Counted from the stretch's first letter, positions 1 through 10,034 are shown. The stretch is 64,000 nucleotides of DNA from Sphingomonas sp. PP-CE-1G-424 (GCF_004341085.1 NZ_SLXW01000003.1:682001-746000); one strand, 5' to 3'. Notes: generated by a model not told the origin, from the sequence alone. Translations and numbers: made by a program.

Positions 1-3000
1 GCGGTGCGCGCCTGCACCAGCAACGCGCGGGCGGCACTCAGCCCGCCCGACACCCGGACATCGGTACCGCCGATCGTCGCACCGCCTGCCGAGGTCGCCC
101 CCGCCAGCGTCACCGCGCGGTCGCCGGTCACGGTGAGATCGCCGACGGTGCTCGCCAGCGTCGCGCCAGCCCCGGTGCGCCCACCGATATCGCCCGCCGC
201 CTTGAGCGTGAGGGCGCTCGCGGTCGCCGTGTCGAGCCGGATACCAACGCCGGTCGCGGTAATCGCGCCAGCACCCTTTGCGCCAAACTCACCGATAGCC
301 ACCGCGCCGCTCGCTGTGGCTGTTGCCGCGCCGCCAGCGACAAGTCGGGTGATGGCAATGTCGCCCGCGCGCGCCGTCGCCGTCACGTCGCTCGTATCGG
401 ATGTCAGCCCGGCCAGCGTAACCGCCTGTCCGGCCACCGACGCCGCGCCGTTCACCGCATAGGTGCCACCCGAAACGCCGCCCCCTGCATCCACCGCCAG
501 TGCGCCCGCTGTCAGGCCATTCACCGTAACCGCGCCGGTTCCGGTCAGCGTTGCCAGGCCGCCGGCCGTCACTCGGCCGATCGCCAGGTCGCCGCCGGTC
601 GCGTTGGCGGTCAGCGATCCCTGGGTCCTCGTGACCCCGGTCAGCGCGATCGACTGCCCGGTCAGCGATGCCATACCCGCCGTCGTGAAGTCGCCGCCCG
701 ACAGTGCACCGCCCGCCGTGGCGGTCAGCGTATTCGCCGTCAGGCCGCCGATCGCGATCGTACCGGGTGCGCTAAGTGTTGCGCCGCCGCCCGATGCAAG
801 CCGATCGATCGCAATGCCGTCCCGTCGAGCCGCCGCAGCGATGCTCCCGGTCTCGGACGTGAGACCCGCAAGCCGGATCGATTGCCCGGCAACCGACGTC
901 GCGTCCTTGATAGCGTAGGTTCCGCCCGTAACGGTACCGCCCGCGTCGAGCGTCAGCGCATTCGCCGTGATCGATCGGACACCGATCGCACCGGGTGCGG
1001 TGAGCGTCGCGGTGCTACCCGCCGCGACCGTGGCGATCGCAATGTCGCCGGTGCGCGCAGCCGCGCTGGTCGATCCGAGACTGGCGGTGAGGCTGGTCAG
1101 TCCGATACTGCCCGCCGCCACGCTGTTATCCCCGCGCGACGCGTACGCGCCACCCGCCAGCACGTCGCTTGCGTTCACCGCAAAGGTATCCGCGGTGATC
1201 GACCCGACCCCGATCGCCCCCGCCGCCGTCGACAATTGCGTCGCCTGCGTCGTCGTTACGGCATCGATCGCGATATCGCCCGCCGACAATGCGATTCCCA
1301 GATTCGCCGCGCGGATCGTACCGGCCGTGAACGCCGCGTCATTGGCAAACAGCGTCGAGACCGAACGGCTGCCATCCGCAGCCGTCGCGATGCCGCCGAC
1401 GAGCCCGGCATCGATATCGCCGAGCGTCACGGTCTTGCCCGATCCCGCGCGCAACCCCAGCGCGCCGCCGTTGCGGACGGAAATACGCGAGCCGAGCAGG
1501 TCGATCGCGCCCGCCGCATCGAGCAACATCGCATCGCTCGCGACGCCGTTGCCGCTGTTCGCGATCAACGCAAGCCTATCGCCTGCGCCGATATTGCCAC
1601 TGGTGGCGGTGATCGCGATACGACCGCCCGCTTCCTGCGTAACGTTGCGCCCCAGCAAGACCGTCCCGCCGGTGACCAGATAATTGCCCCCCGCCAGGAT
1701 CGCGCCGGGCGATGCGGCCACGCCTGCCGCGCTCAACACGATGTCGCCGCTCGCGGAGCCGCTGTCGAGCCGCGCATCGCCGGCCGTCGAGGCCAGGTTG
1801 GCGCTGCCGCCTGACACTGTGACCGACCCCACCGACAGGTCGTCGCCGCGCGCGAGCGCGCCGATCCCGGTGACGGCGGTCAGATCGCCGGTCACGAGCT
1901 TTCCCGACACGGCCTCGAGCGTTATCGCGCCGGTGGCACTGGTCAGGTCGCCGACCCGAAGCGAGCCGCCGGTCAGGTTGATAGCGCCGCTACTCCGGAT
2001 CGCGCCGCCGGTGATCGCACCGCCCGAGTTTGCCGCGACCGACAGTCCGCGGATGCCGCCGAACGACAGCCCATCGGTGCTGGTCAGCGTGACCGCATCG
2101 CTCGCGTCAATCAGGCCGCCGACCGAGACCGCGCCCGACGCGCGGAGGTCGACCAACCCGGCCTTGATCCCGTTGCGGATAGTGAGATCGCCGCTGTCCG
2201 CGAACAGCTTGACGAGGTTGGTACCGACACTGATCGAACCGATCTCGATCGTATCCGCGCGCAACGAGACCGGACCGCCGGTCAGCGCGCCCAGCCGCAC
2301 CGCGCGCCCGACGTCCACTGTATAGCCGCCATCGACGCCGGTATTGAGTTCGATCGTCGTGCCAGGCAGGTACCCGGTGACGTCGCCATTGGGGGCGCTG
2401 AGCGAGAGGCTGCTGCCGGTGCTGGTGATGAACGGTGCGCGGATATCGCGCGTCGAGGCGATCGTGACCTTGCCGACCGCGGTGAGACCGTTGACTATCA
2501 GCACATCGGCCGGATTGGTCAGCGTCGCCAGATCAGCCGTGCCCCCGGCATCGACGCTATCGAGGCGGATCTCGCCGACCGAGTTGATCGTCAGGTTGGA
2601 TTTCGTGGTAATCGCGCCGGTCGCGACCCCACCGATGCCGTCGGTCGCGGTGATCGTCACCGGTCCGCTCGCATCGATCAGTCCCCCGGCGATACCCGTT
2701 GCGGAGGTGCCGACCGATCGAAGATCGACTGCGTTGGCATCGATCGTGCGGTAATCGATCCGCGATCCCGACACGGCCAGATCACCGCTGACCGCCGCGT
2801 TGCCGAAATTGACCCCGCCGTCCACCGCGGTGATCGCCAACCCGCCCGACGAGACCGAAACGTCGCCGAGACGGATTCCCGCCGCGCCGCCGGTGATCGA
2901 CAGGCCATCGACGACTGCGATGTCGCCCACCGTCAGCGCCCCGGTCAGCGGTTGCCCAGCATTGAAGACCAACGATCGGCCGTTGACGTCGCCGAGCGTG

Positions 3001-6000
3001 ATCGCGTTCGCGCCGCCATCTATGGTCACCGCGCCCTGCTGTGCCGGACCACCATTGATCACGCTGTTCGCGGCGAACCCGATTCCACCGGTTGCCGACA
3101 ACGCAAGCGATTGCGCCGTCCGGCCATCGCTTCCCGATGTCAGCGAAAGTCCGGACGCGCCGGTCAGCGTGCCGGCCGTCGCGGCAATCGAGACCGCACC
3201 CACCGCCGCCTGCACGCCACCGAGCGTGACCGACCCGCCCGAAACACCGTAATCGCCACCTGCGGTCACCGCGCCCAGCAAGCGCGCCGCACCGACATTC
3301 GCCACGACAGTCACGGGGCCGGCCGTCGCGCTCAACGCTCCCGCGACGTCGACATCGCCACCGGTCGACGTCAGCGCCACGCCCGTGACGCCGCGTGCCG
3401 ATGCGATCCGCAGATTGCCCGCTGCTACGGCGGTGACGGCGTCGGCGGTGCTGATCGCACCCGTCGTCAGGTTCGACGAGGAGGTCAGCGTCACAACCCC
3501 GCCGGCGGTCAGCGCACCGGTCGCCAGCCCCGCACCAGACAGCGACAAGGGGCCGGTGAGCGTGACGTTACCGAGCGAGAGCGCGGATGTACGCGTGAGA
3601 CCGCTGGTCGCGGTATCGGTACCGACCGCGCCGAGCAGGTTGCGCGCAACGACGTTACCAAGCGCGACGCTGCCCTCCGCGACGCCGGAGCGGATCACGA
3701 CGTCGGATTGCGAGGCCGCCCCACCCCTGAGTGTCGTTCCCGGCGCGAAGGCGATCGCGCCATTCGTCGTGTCGGCGATCGCAAGCTCGAGCGCTTCGCT
3801 GCCCGCACCGTCCGAATTGGACTGCAAGGTCAGCCGGTCGAGCCCGATTATGCCCCCCGCGCCCCCGCTGATCGTCACCGCGCCTCGAGCGGCCTGCGTG
3901 ACGACGCCGATCGGTCCGGATCCCGTCGTTCCCAGTGAAACCGAGCCGCCGTTGACCGCATAGTTGCGTCCCGCCGTAACGGCGCCCGAAACGATCGCCG
4001 TCGATCCCCCCGCGTCGACGATGACGTCGTTGCTGCCGGTCAAGCTGCCCGCCGTCACACCGCCGCTGCCCGTCAGTCGGAGAACACCGTCGTTCGCGGT
4101 GCTGCTGGCCACCGTTACCGCGCCGTTGGGAGCGGTCGCGCTCAAGGCACCACCGGCGGTCAGGCGTACGCCGACCGGCGCAATCCCTGCAATGCCGCCG
4201 CTCGTCGCGACGAGCGTGAGATCGCCGTTCGTGCTTGTCACGGCGTTCAGCCCCAGACTCGCGCCGGTAAGTGTTACCGTATTCGCAGCGGTGATCGCCC
4301 CGGACGAGGTGAACGCGCCACCAGCCGTTGCGGTAAGACCACCAGTTGCCCTCACCGCGCCGCCATAGGTCTGCGCGCCGCTGGTCACGACACTGATATC
4401 GCGTGCGCCGACCGCGCCGCTGATCGCGGTCGACTCGGCGGTCGCTGCGGTCGTCCCGATCGTCAAAGTGCCACCGGCGGTTACCGCGCCTGTCACCGTG
4501 AAGGCGCTATCGCGCGCGATCGTAATGTCGCTGGACGCTCCCCGGCTGATGAGGCCGCTCGACACCGTAGTTGCGCCACTCCCGTTCAGCGCGACGTCAC
4601 CGCTCGCATCGACTGCCGCTAGGACCATCGCGCCGGTGCCATTCAGCGTAACGGCGCCCCCGGATGTCAGCACGCCAGCAGTCAAGCTGCCTCCCGAACT
4701 CAGCGACAACGCCGACCGCGTGGTCACATCGCCAAGGTCCAGCGGGCCGCCGATCGACAGCCCGTTGGTATAGGCGCCACCGCCAACTGCGCCGAGCAGA
4801 CCGCGTGCCGACACGTCCCCGAGCGATATCGCATTGCCCGCCACCCCGACGCCGATCCGGACGTCGGAGTCGAGATTAGGACCGCCCTCGATCGACGAGC
4901 CCTTGGCGAAGACGATATCACCGCCTGCCGCGCCTGCCGTCGACAGCGTCATCAAGTTGTTGCCCGCGCCATTCGCGTTGGCGCGAAGCGTCAGTCCGGC
5001 GCCTCCGGAAAGATTGCCATCGGTCGAAAGGATCTCGACCACATCGACCGCCGACTGCACGACCGATGTCGAGCGCCCCAGCGTGACGCCGGTCCCGGCG
5101 ACGCGGTAGTCATTGCCTGCCGTGACCGCGCCCGCCACGCTGGCGAGCCCCCCGGCGTTGACGACGACGTCGCCGCCCGACCGTAGCGCGCCGGTCAGCG
5201 CCACTGCGCCGTTCGCGGTCAGCGTCACATCGTCATTGATCGCACGCCATGCGCCCGACCCGCCGATGCCGACCACACCGCCGGTCTCGGTCGCCGTGCT
5301 GCCCACGGTCACGCCGTTACCGCTGCGCCCCGCCGACAGCACGATGCCGTTGTCGCCGTTCGAGGCGCTGGTGACGGATGCATCGACGCTGAGCAGGGCA
5401 TCGGTGACGTTCGCCTCGGAGGCGAGCGCGAACACGACGTTCCGGCCGCTCACCGACCCGGTCACGAGCTGGCTGGTGCCGCCGACCGACGTTCCCTTGT
5501 CCAACGTCACCGACAAGGGACTGCCGGCGGCGTAGTTCAGCGTCACGTCGGTCGCGGTAACGAAGGCGACGTCCTGATTGCCCGCGGTCAGCGTGCCGGC
5601 CGAGGTGATCTTGGGCGCGACCATGATCAGCCCGCGGTTGCCGCTCGACAGCGTGATCGTCGCGCCCGACTGGACGCGGATATCGCCGGCGGTGCCGCCT
5701 TCTTTGCCGAGGCCATAGCTGCCGCCGAGATCGTTACCGGCGAGAAAATTCGCCTGATCGGGCTTCAACGTCGTCAGGACGAGCGACCCGGTGTTGATCT
5801 TGGCGCCCGATCCGACGAGGATGCCGTTGGGATTGAACACCCAGACCGCGACGTTCGTATCGGACTTGAGCGTGCCGAGGATTTGCGTGCCGGCCGTCGA
5901 TCCCGATACGTCGCGGTTGAGTACGGCGATGTTGCGCGCAAGCGCCGCCCCCCGACCGTCGGTGAACTCCGCCGTCGCTCCGGTCGGCACGTTGAAGCCG

Positions 6001-6224
6001 TTCCAGTCGATCACCGTGCTGGTGGCCTTGAGATCGACCGACAAGGTCGAGCCCGAGCGCGTCACGGTCGGGTTGCCGCCGCCGGGCGACGTCATCACCG
6101 CCCTCACGTCGCTCGCCCTGGGCAGCGCCTGCGCCCATCCGACCGCGGGCACACAACCGCTTGCGAGCACGGTGCTGATCGCCAGCGTGCGGCGGATATG
6201 GCGACGGTACAATGGGATGGACAT
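1..6224 (-). CDS. Filamentous-haemagglutinin-like TPS exoprotein (TpsA), 3' end outside window
   Basis: One reading frame is open from the ATG at 6224 to the left edge (about 2070 codons, no stop), so the C-terminus is not visible. It starts with a basic, hydrophobic signal region ending near VGWAQ, followed by a haemagglutination-activity (TPS) domain containing the signature NPNGIL at about residue 131. The rest is Gly/Ala/Thr/Ser-rich sequence of beta-helix type. A recurring block of the form Y-x-V-x-G-x-x-V-x-L-G appears near nucleotides 5110, 3965, 3250 and 1680. Four tandem 76-residue repeats lie at 1199-288. A Shine-Dalgarno AGGGGAG precedes the ATG. The partner transporter ends 34 nt upstream, so the two are probably co-transcribed. 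It is probably a secreted surface adhesin or possibly a contact-dependent toxin; the missing C-terminus would decide. Plus-strand open frames across this region are shadows. Confidence 0.9.
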   Translation of the reverse strand, partial: MSIPLYRRHIRRTLAISTVLASGCVPAVGWAQALPRASDVRAVMTSPGGGNPTVTRSGSTLSVDLKATSTVIDWNGFNVPTGATAEFTDGRGAALARNIAVLNRDVSGSTAGTQILGTLKSDTNVAVWVFNPNGILVGSGAKINTGSLVLTTLKPDQANFLAGNDLGGSYGLGKEGGTAGDIRVQSGATITLSSGNRGLIMVAPKITSAGTLTAGNQDVAFVTATDVTLNYAAGSPLSVTLDKGTSVGGTSQLVTGSVSGRNVVFALASEANVTDALLSVDASVTSASNGDNGIVLSAGRSGNGVTVGSTATETGGVVGIGGSGAWRAINDDVTLTANGAVALTGALRSGGDVVVNAGGLASVAGAVTAGNDYRVAGTGVTLGRSTSVVQSAVDVVEILSTDGNLSGGAGLTLRANANGAGNNLMTLSTAGAAGGDIVFAKGSSIEGGPNLDSDVRIGVGVAGNAISLGDVSARGLLGAVGGGAYTNGLSIGGPLDLGDVTTRSALSLSSGGSLTAGVLTSGGAVTLNGTGAMVLAAVDASGDVALNGSGATTVSSGLISRGASSDITIARDSAFTVTGAVTAGGTLTIGTTAATAESTAISGAVGARDISVVTSGAQTYGGAVRATGGLTATAGGAFTSSGAITAANTVTLTGASLGLNAVTSTNGDLTLVATSGGIAGIAPVGVRLTAGGALSATAPNGAVTVASSTANDGVLRLTGSGGVTAGSLTGSNDVIVDAGGSTAIVSGAVTAGRNYAVNGGSVSLGTTGSGPIGVVTQAARGAVTISGGAGGIIGLDRLTLQSNSDGAGSEALELAIADTTNGAIAFAPGTTLRGGAASQSDVVIRSGVAEGSVALGNVVARNLLGAVGTDTATSGLTRTSALSLGNVTLTGPLSLSGAGLATGALTAGGVVTLTSSSNLTTGAISTADAVTAVAAGNLRIASARGVTGVALTSTGGDVDVAGALSATAGPVTVVANVGAARLLGAVTAGGDYGVSGGSVTLGGVQAAVGAVSIAATAGTLTGASGLSLTSGSDGRTAQSLALSATGGIGFAANSVINGGPAQQGAVTIDGGANAITLGDVNGRSLVFNAGQPLTGALTVGDIAVVDGLSITGGAAGIRLGDVSVSSGGLAITAVDGGVNFGNAAVSGDLAVSGSRIDYRTIDANAVDLRSVGTSATGIAGGLIDASGPVTITATDGIGGVATGAITTKSNLTINSVGEIRLDSVDAGGTADLATLTNPADVLIVNGLTAVGKVTIASTRDIRAPFITSTGSSLSLSAPNGDVTGYLPGTTIELNTGVDGGYTVDVGRAVRLGALTGGPVSLRADTIEIGSISVGTNLVKLFADSGDLTIRNGIKAGLVDLRASGAVSVGGLIDASDAVTLTSTDGLSFGGIRGLSVAANSGGAITGGAIRSSGAINLTGGSLRVGDLTSATGAITLEAVSGKLVTGDLTAVTGIGALARGDDLSVGSVTVSGGSANLASTAGDARLDSGSASGDIVLSAAGVAASPGAILAGGNYLVTGGTVLLGRNVTQEAGGRIAITATSGNIGAGDRLALIANSGNGVASDAMLLDAAGAIDLLGSRISVRNGGALGLRAGSGKTVTLGDIDAGLVGGIATAADGSRSVSTLFANDAAFTAGTIRAANLGIALSAGDIAIDAVTTTQATQLSTAAGAIGVGSITADTFAVNASDVLAGGAYASRGDNSVAAGSIGLTSLTASLGSTSAAARTGDIAIATVAAGSTATLTAPGAIGVRSITANALTLDAGGTVTGGTYAIKDATSVAGQSIRLAGLTSETGSIAAAARRDGIAIDRLASGGGATLSAPGTIAIGGLTANTLTATAGGALSGGDFTTAGMASLTGQSIALTGVTRTQGSLTANATGGDLAIGRVTAGGLATLTGTGAVTVNGLTAGALAVDAGGGVSGGTYAVNGAASVAGQAVTLAGLTSDTSDVTATARAGDIAITRLVAGGAATATASGAVAIGEFGAKGAGAITATGVGIRLDTATASALTLKAAGDIGGRTGAGATLASTVGDLTVTGDRAVTLAGATSAGGATIGGTDVRVSGGLSAARALLVQART
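288..1199 (-). repeat. Four tandem 228-bp repeats (76 residues each) inside the TPS exoprotein
   Basis: Four adjacent units of exactly 228 bp begin at 1199, 971, 743 and 515 on the minus strand. Each encodes 76 residues opening with (I/L)TA and sharing a Gly-Gly near position 16-17, a Gly at 29-30, a GDIAI-like strand at about 51-55 and a closing G-x-I/V-x-V/I-x-x. The segment just upstream matches only the second half of the unit. Divergence between units is substantial, so this is an old amplification within the beta-helix. Confidence 0.85.
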
Positions 6225-6258
6225 CGAAGGCTCCCCTAAACTCGGTACGGCGCGCGGG

Positions 6259-7992
6259 TCAGCGCGTCTTGTCGCGGAATTGCGCGGTCAACGACACCAG
6301 CACGCGGTTGGGCGGGCGCTTCTCGTCCAGCTTCAAAACCCGATCCAGCGGGTGCGCATACATCACCTCGAGCACCAGAAGCCCCGGCAACGAGAAGCGG
6401 GCGCCCCCGCCATAGCTGCGATAGGTTCGCTTCGGCTCGATCGCATTACGATCGAGATTGCGCAGATAGACGTGGTCGTAGAAGCCGAACAGCTGCGTCC
6501 CGAGGCCGGTGATCAACGGCAGCTCGGCACGGACTTCGCCGCGACCGCCGACCGCACGATCGCCGGTGCTCACGCCCGGATCGTAGCCGCGACCGATCGT
6601 CAGATTGCCGACCGAGAACTCCTCGTAGTTCAGCAGCGGATCGTTCGTCCATTGCGCCTGGCCTTGGCCGGCCAGACTGAAGATCGGACCGACCCCGATC
6701 ACCGTGTCGACCGTACCACGCACCACTAGCGCGCGCGAATTACCGTCGATCCGCGAGGTCAGCCGGCCGTTTGCAAAGCCGATATCACTCGATCCGAACA
6801 CATCGACGCCCTTGCGGACCTGCAGCGAACTGGCGATCGAGAATGCGGTCGCGCCGTCGTACCGCACCGTGCGATAGTCACCATCGATACCGATAAAGCC
6901 GATCCGCAGCTTATCGACCGTCAACGGCACCGACCCACCCTCGGTCCGCACCACCGAGCGCTGGTCGACATAGTCGAAGCCGCCAGTCGCCCGCAGGTTG
7001 GTCCGCAACGACCGGATCAGCGGCCGCGCCAGATCGAACCCGGTGATCAGCGTATTGGTCCGCAGGTCGAGTGCACCAAGGTCGGGACGCGACCATGCGT
7101 AGGTGAAGCGCGCGCCCAACGTCGTGCCGTTGCGGTCGAGGCCCATGATGTGCCCCGCTTGCACGACGCGCTGTTCCTTGAAGTCCGCGGTTGACGACAC
7201 GCCGACATAGGTGACGTCGGATAGCCCGGTCAGCCCATAGATCTCCGCGCGCGCATAGCCCGTCTCGCGCCCGGTCAGCCGACTATTCTGGTTCTGCACG
7301 TTGGCGATCACCGCGAACCGGCGGAACGCGAGCGACAATTCGCCGATCACCTCGCCCTGTCGCGTTCCTGCCGGACGTAGCGACAACTGCACCTCGAGCC
7401 CCGGGATATCGCCCGCGAGCAGCAACAGCCGCTCGGCCTTCTTCTCGTTCAGCGGATCGAGCGCCTGGATCTGCGCGATCCGCTCACGCAGGATCGAATC
7501 ATACGGCCCAGCTGATCCACGCACGCGGACTTCGACGATACGCGCGGTCACGACCTGCAGTTGCAACGTTCCGCCCGTGATCTCCTGTGCAGGGATCTGC
7601 ACCGAAGCCACCCAGCCCGCATGTCGCAGCGCGGCGTTGGCACGGTCGCGTAGCGCGCAGACGACGCTGATCGGCTGCTCGCCCTGCGGCACGTCGATGC
7701 CGGCGACCGCTTCGGCGATCTCGGGTTGCAACGCGCTGCCATCCGGCCGCACGAAGCTCAGCGTGGTCAGCGTGACCTTGAGCGACGACGTCTCGAACGG
7801 ACAGGCGGGCTGTTCCAGCGCACGGCTCGAATCGACGCTGACCGCCGATTCTTGGCGCGTGTCAGGTGCGGGTGGAGTCACTTCCTGACGGGACGGCAGA
7901 ACTACTTGCGCGGCAACAGGTTGCGCAAGAAGCGCCCCCCCTGCGACGCCAGCCATCATAAGCACGTATGAACGCCATACTTTCGATGTCAT
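6259..7992 (-). CDS. Two-partner secretion outer-membrane transporter (TpsB, FhaC/ShlB/HecB family)
   Basis: Predicted Omp85-superfamily pore that would export the exoprotein encoded directly downstream. The 577-residue product has a signal peptide ending near QPVAAQ. A POTRA domain at about residues 60-140 begins with CPF, and a 16-strand-type barrel follows. The characteristic barrel-loop motif RGYDPG is present at about residue 465, and the C-terminal strand ends in an aromatic-rich LTAQFRDKTR tail. The ATG at 7992 follows GGGGGA by 4 nt; a TTG one codon earlier is less likely. It is the first gene of a two-gene operon with the exoprotein, the usual B-A order for this system. Confidence 0.93.
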   Translation of the reverse strand: MTSKVWRSYVLMMAGVAGGALLAQPVAAQVVLPSRQEVTPPAPDTRQESAVSVDSSRALEQPACPFETSSLKVTLTTLSFVRPDGSALQPEIAEAVAGIDVPQGEQPISVVCALRDRANAALRHAGWVASVQIPAQEITGGTLQLQVVTARIVEVRVRGSAGPYDSILRERIAQIQALDPLNEKKAERLLLLAGDIPGLEVQLSLRPAGTRQGEVIGELSLAFRRFAVIANVQNQNSRLTGRETGYARAEIYGLTGLSDVTYVGVSSTADFKEQRVVQAGHIMGLDRNGTTLGARFTYAWSRPDLGALDLRTNTLITGFDLARPLIRSLRTNLRATGGFDYVDQRSVVRTEGGSVPLTVDKLRIGFIGIDGDYRTVRYDGATAFSIASSLQVRKGVDVFGSSDIGFANGRLTSRIDGNSRALVVRGTVDTVIGVGPIFSLAGQGQAQWTNDPLLNYEEFSVGNLTIGRGYDPGVSTGDRAVGGRGEVRAELPLITGLGTQLFGFYDHVYLRNLDRNAIEPKRTYRSYGGGARFSLPGLLVLEVMYAHPLDRVLKLDEKRPPNRVLVSLTAQFRDKTR

Positions 7993-8311
7993 CAATCCCC
8001 CGCGCGTTGCCGATAACGACGTGCGATTTGTAGACAGACGAACTGTCGCTCTCCTTTGGGGATACGCACGACGCCTTGAAAGGCCCGGCGGACCATGACG
8101 ACATTTTTACGCCATGCATAGATGCGAAGTCGCGGTGATCTTTCGAAGACTATGGTTAACCTCAAAAAACTTGTAAAATCGGCTGGAGATCATTCGCTTT
8201 CGATCTATTGTAGTCGCCGCACGACCGGGCCCGTTGCAGGCTGGCCCACCCGCTGCATTGAGGTGCAAGCCTGTGGAATTGGGTAGTATCCACGACCAGG
8301 AGACAGGAAGG
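7993..8311. promoter_or_regulatory. Divergent intergenic region
   Basis: This 319-bp gap separates the minus-strand TPS operon from the plus-strand muramidase cassette, so it should hold promoters for both directions. No convincing -35/-10 pair, operator or terminator was recognised. The stretch at 8150-8210 is clearly more AT-rich than its surroundings. Confidence 0.4.
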
Positions 8312-9307
8312 ATGGCGATGTTACGCGTTGGAAGCCGTGGCGAGGACGTCCGAAATCTACAGACGCTGTTGCGCCAGTACGACCCGCAGCTCGGCGCCGA
8401 TGGCGTCTTCGGTCCGCAGACCGAGCGCGCGGTGCGGCTGGGTCAGCGGCGTAACGGGCTCTATCCCCCCGACGGCATCGCCGGCCCGATGACGATGGGC
8501 GTCTTGACCGGCAACGGTGCCGGCTACGCCAGCCCGGCGCGCGCCATCCCCGCCGGCACACCGACGCGCACCGTCGCGATCCCTGGAACGCGCTCCGCCG
8601 CCTTCCAGAAGGCGCAGACCGCAGCCAGCGCGGCAAGTGTCGGCAAGGGCGATCCCGGCCCCCTGAAAGCCGCCGTCGAGCCCGCCCGCGAACGCGCTCG
8701 CACCGCCGCGATGCCGGCGGGGACGGCCAGCCCGGTGTCGAGCATGCACATGTCTCGAGAAGGCCGACGCTTCATCGTCGAACATGAGTCGCAACGCGGC
8801 GTCAGCAATCGCCTGCATCACCCGACCGCGGGCAGCGGCGTGACGATCGGGCCCGGCTACGACATGAAGGATCGCTCCAGTGCGGAGGTTCAATCGGATC
8901 TCACCGCGATCGGCGTACCGATCGAGGCCGCGAAGACCGCCGCGGCGGGCGCAGGTCGATCGGGCGCGCCGGCGACGCAATTCGTGAAGGACAACAAGTC
9001 CGTCATCAACATTTCGATCGACCAGGAAGCCTTGCTGCTGCGCCGGATCGTCGGGTCATACGAGGACCGCGTCAAGCGTGCGATCAAGGTACCGCTGCAT
9101 CAGCATGAATTCGATGCGCTGGTATCCTATGCCTACAACCCCGGCGGCGGCTGGACCAAGACCACCAAACTGGTCAACGAAGGCAAACTTCACGACGCGA
9201 TGGTCGAGATTAAGCGCCACGTCTATTCCAAGGGCCAGATGGTCCGCAGCTTGGTGACCCGACGCGCTGCCGAGAGTAAGCTCTTTCTATACGGAGAATA
9301 TAAGTGA
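8312..9307 (+). CDS. Peptidoglycan-binding pesticin/T4-lysozyme-like muramidase, candidate T6SS effector
   Basis: Residues about 5-65 form a PG_binding_1 domain (VRNLQTLL, then GADGVFGPQTERAV). An Ala/Pro-rich linker follows, then a lysozyme-like catalytic domain from about residue 150. That domain has Glu in VEHES (about residue 157), TIGPGYDM (Thr and Asp as in pesticin/GH24 enzymes) and the downstream core SYAYNPGGGW. No Sec signal peptide is visible, which fits delivery by the nearby T6SS rather than ordinary export; this is inference. The ATG at 8312 follows AGGAG by 9 nt, and an in-frame ATG at 8318 follows AGGAAGG by 6 nt and is also possible. Its stop overlaps the start of a lipoprotein gene (TGATG), an arrangement typical of toxin plus immunity. 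Confidence 0.82.
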   Translation: MAMLRVGSRGEDVRNLQTLLRQYDPQLGADGVFGPQTERAVRLGQRRNGLYPPDGIAGPMTMGVLTGNGAGYASPARAIPAGTPTRTVAIPGTRSAAFQKAQTAASAASVGKGDPGPLKAAVEPARERARTAAMPAGTASPVSSMHMSREGRRFIVEHESQRGVSNRLHHPTAGSGVTIGPGYDMKDRSSAEVQSDLTAIGVPIEAAKTAAAGAGRSGAPATQFVKDNKSVINISIDQEALLLRRIVGSYEDRVKRAIKVPLHQHEFDALVSYAYNPGGGWTKTTKLVNEGKLHDAMVEIKRHVYSKGQMVRSLVTRRAAESKLFLYGEYK

Positions 9308-9870
9308 TGGTTTCGCGTTCTGTAATGCTGGCGCTCGCCGTCGGGCTCGCCGGATGTGGCGCCAGCGCCAATGGTTCGGCCGCAGAGAACGGCAACGCCG
9401 CGCCGTCCGTCGCGCAGCCAGGAGCCGACACGAGCACCGACATGAACGCCAACGGTAACATGGCCGCGCCAGAACCTTCGGCTCCGCTGCCAGCGACGGA
9501 AAATGCGTCCGAAGACGCGCCTGCAACGCAATCGCTGGACCGCACGAATACAACGGGTGCCGGCACGATCCGCCCCGTGCTCATCCAGTTCGGAACGATC
9601 GACGGCGCGGCGATCAAGGACTTTCAGCTCCGGTCACGCTGCCAGACGGCCTTTGTCACGACCAAGGGCCCCGTGGTGGTCGATTGGACGAAAGTCGGTA
9701 ATTTTGCCGAGCATGACGAGGGTAACCGCGTCGTGACGCCGATCGACGACGGTCACGGATCGCACGATTTGTCCCTCCCCAAGGATACGAAGACCGCCAC
9801 CGTCGGCGATGTGGCGGCGCTGGTGAACATGGGACTGTCCGGCATCGCCGATGGCTGCGCACCGAACTGA
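9307..9870 (+). CDS. Lipoprotein, candidate immunity protein for the muramidase
   Basis: 187 residues with a short hydrophobic signal and a lipobox LAGC near residue 17, then a low-complexity Ala/Asn/Ser tether and a compact C-terminal domain. The C-terminal domain contains SRCQ, WTKVGNFAE and DDGHGSHDLSLP. Related domains occur in the products at 10139 and 10997, forming a local family of three. The start overlaps the muramidase stop. A periplasm-facing lipoprotein would be the right location to neutralise a cell-wall hydrolase. The family has no name I can give; the immunity role is inferred from coupling and location. Confidence 0.72.
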   Translation: MVSRSVMLALAVGLAGCGASANGSAAENGNAAPSVAQPGADTSTDMNANGNMAAPEPSAPLPATENASEDAPATQSLDRTNTTGAGTIRPVLIQFGTIDGAAIKDFQLRSRCQTAFVTTKGPVVVDWTKVGNFAEHDEGNRVVTPIDDGHGSHDLSLPKDTKTATVGDVAALVNMGLSGIADGCAPN

Positions 9871-10034
9871 TGCTGCGCCGCGGCACGGCAAGGGTTCCCA
9901 CCGCTACTGTACGCCTCGATAGGCGATGCAGGCTATGGACGAGAGCTCTGCCGTGATCCCGCTACGCCAGTTGATCGGTGCGATCGCCCGTACAGTCATG
10001 GGGCACGCGCCGCGGACCGTTGGCAAACACTTGA

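Noticed and set aside
4..5535. Series of plus-strand open frames rich in Ala/Pro/Val
   Set aside because: They are antisense shadows of the minus-strand TPS exoprotein, which has signal peptide, TPS motif and repeats.
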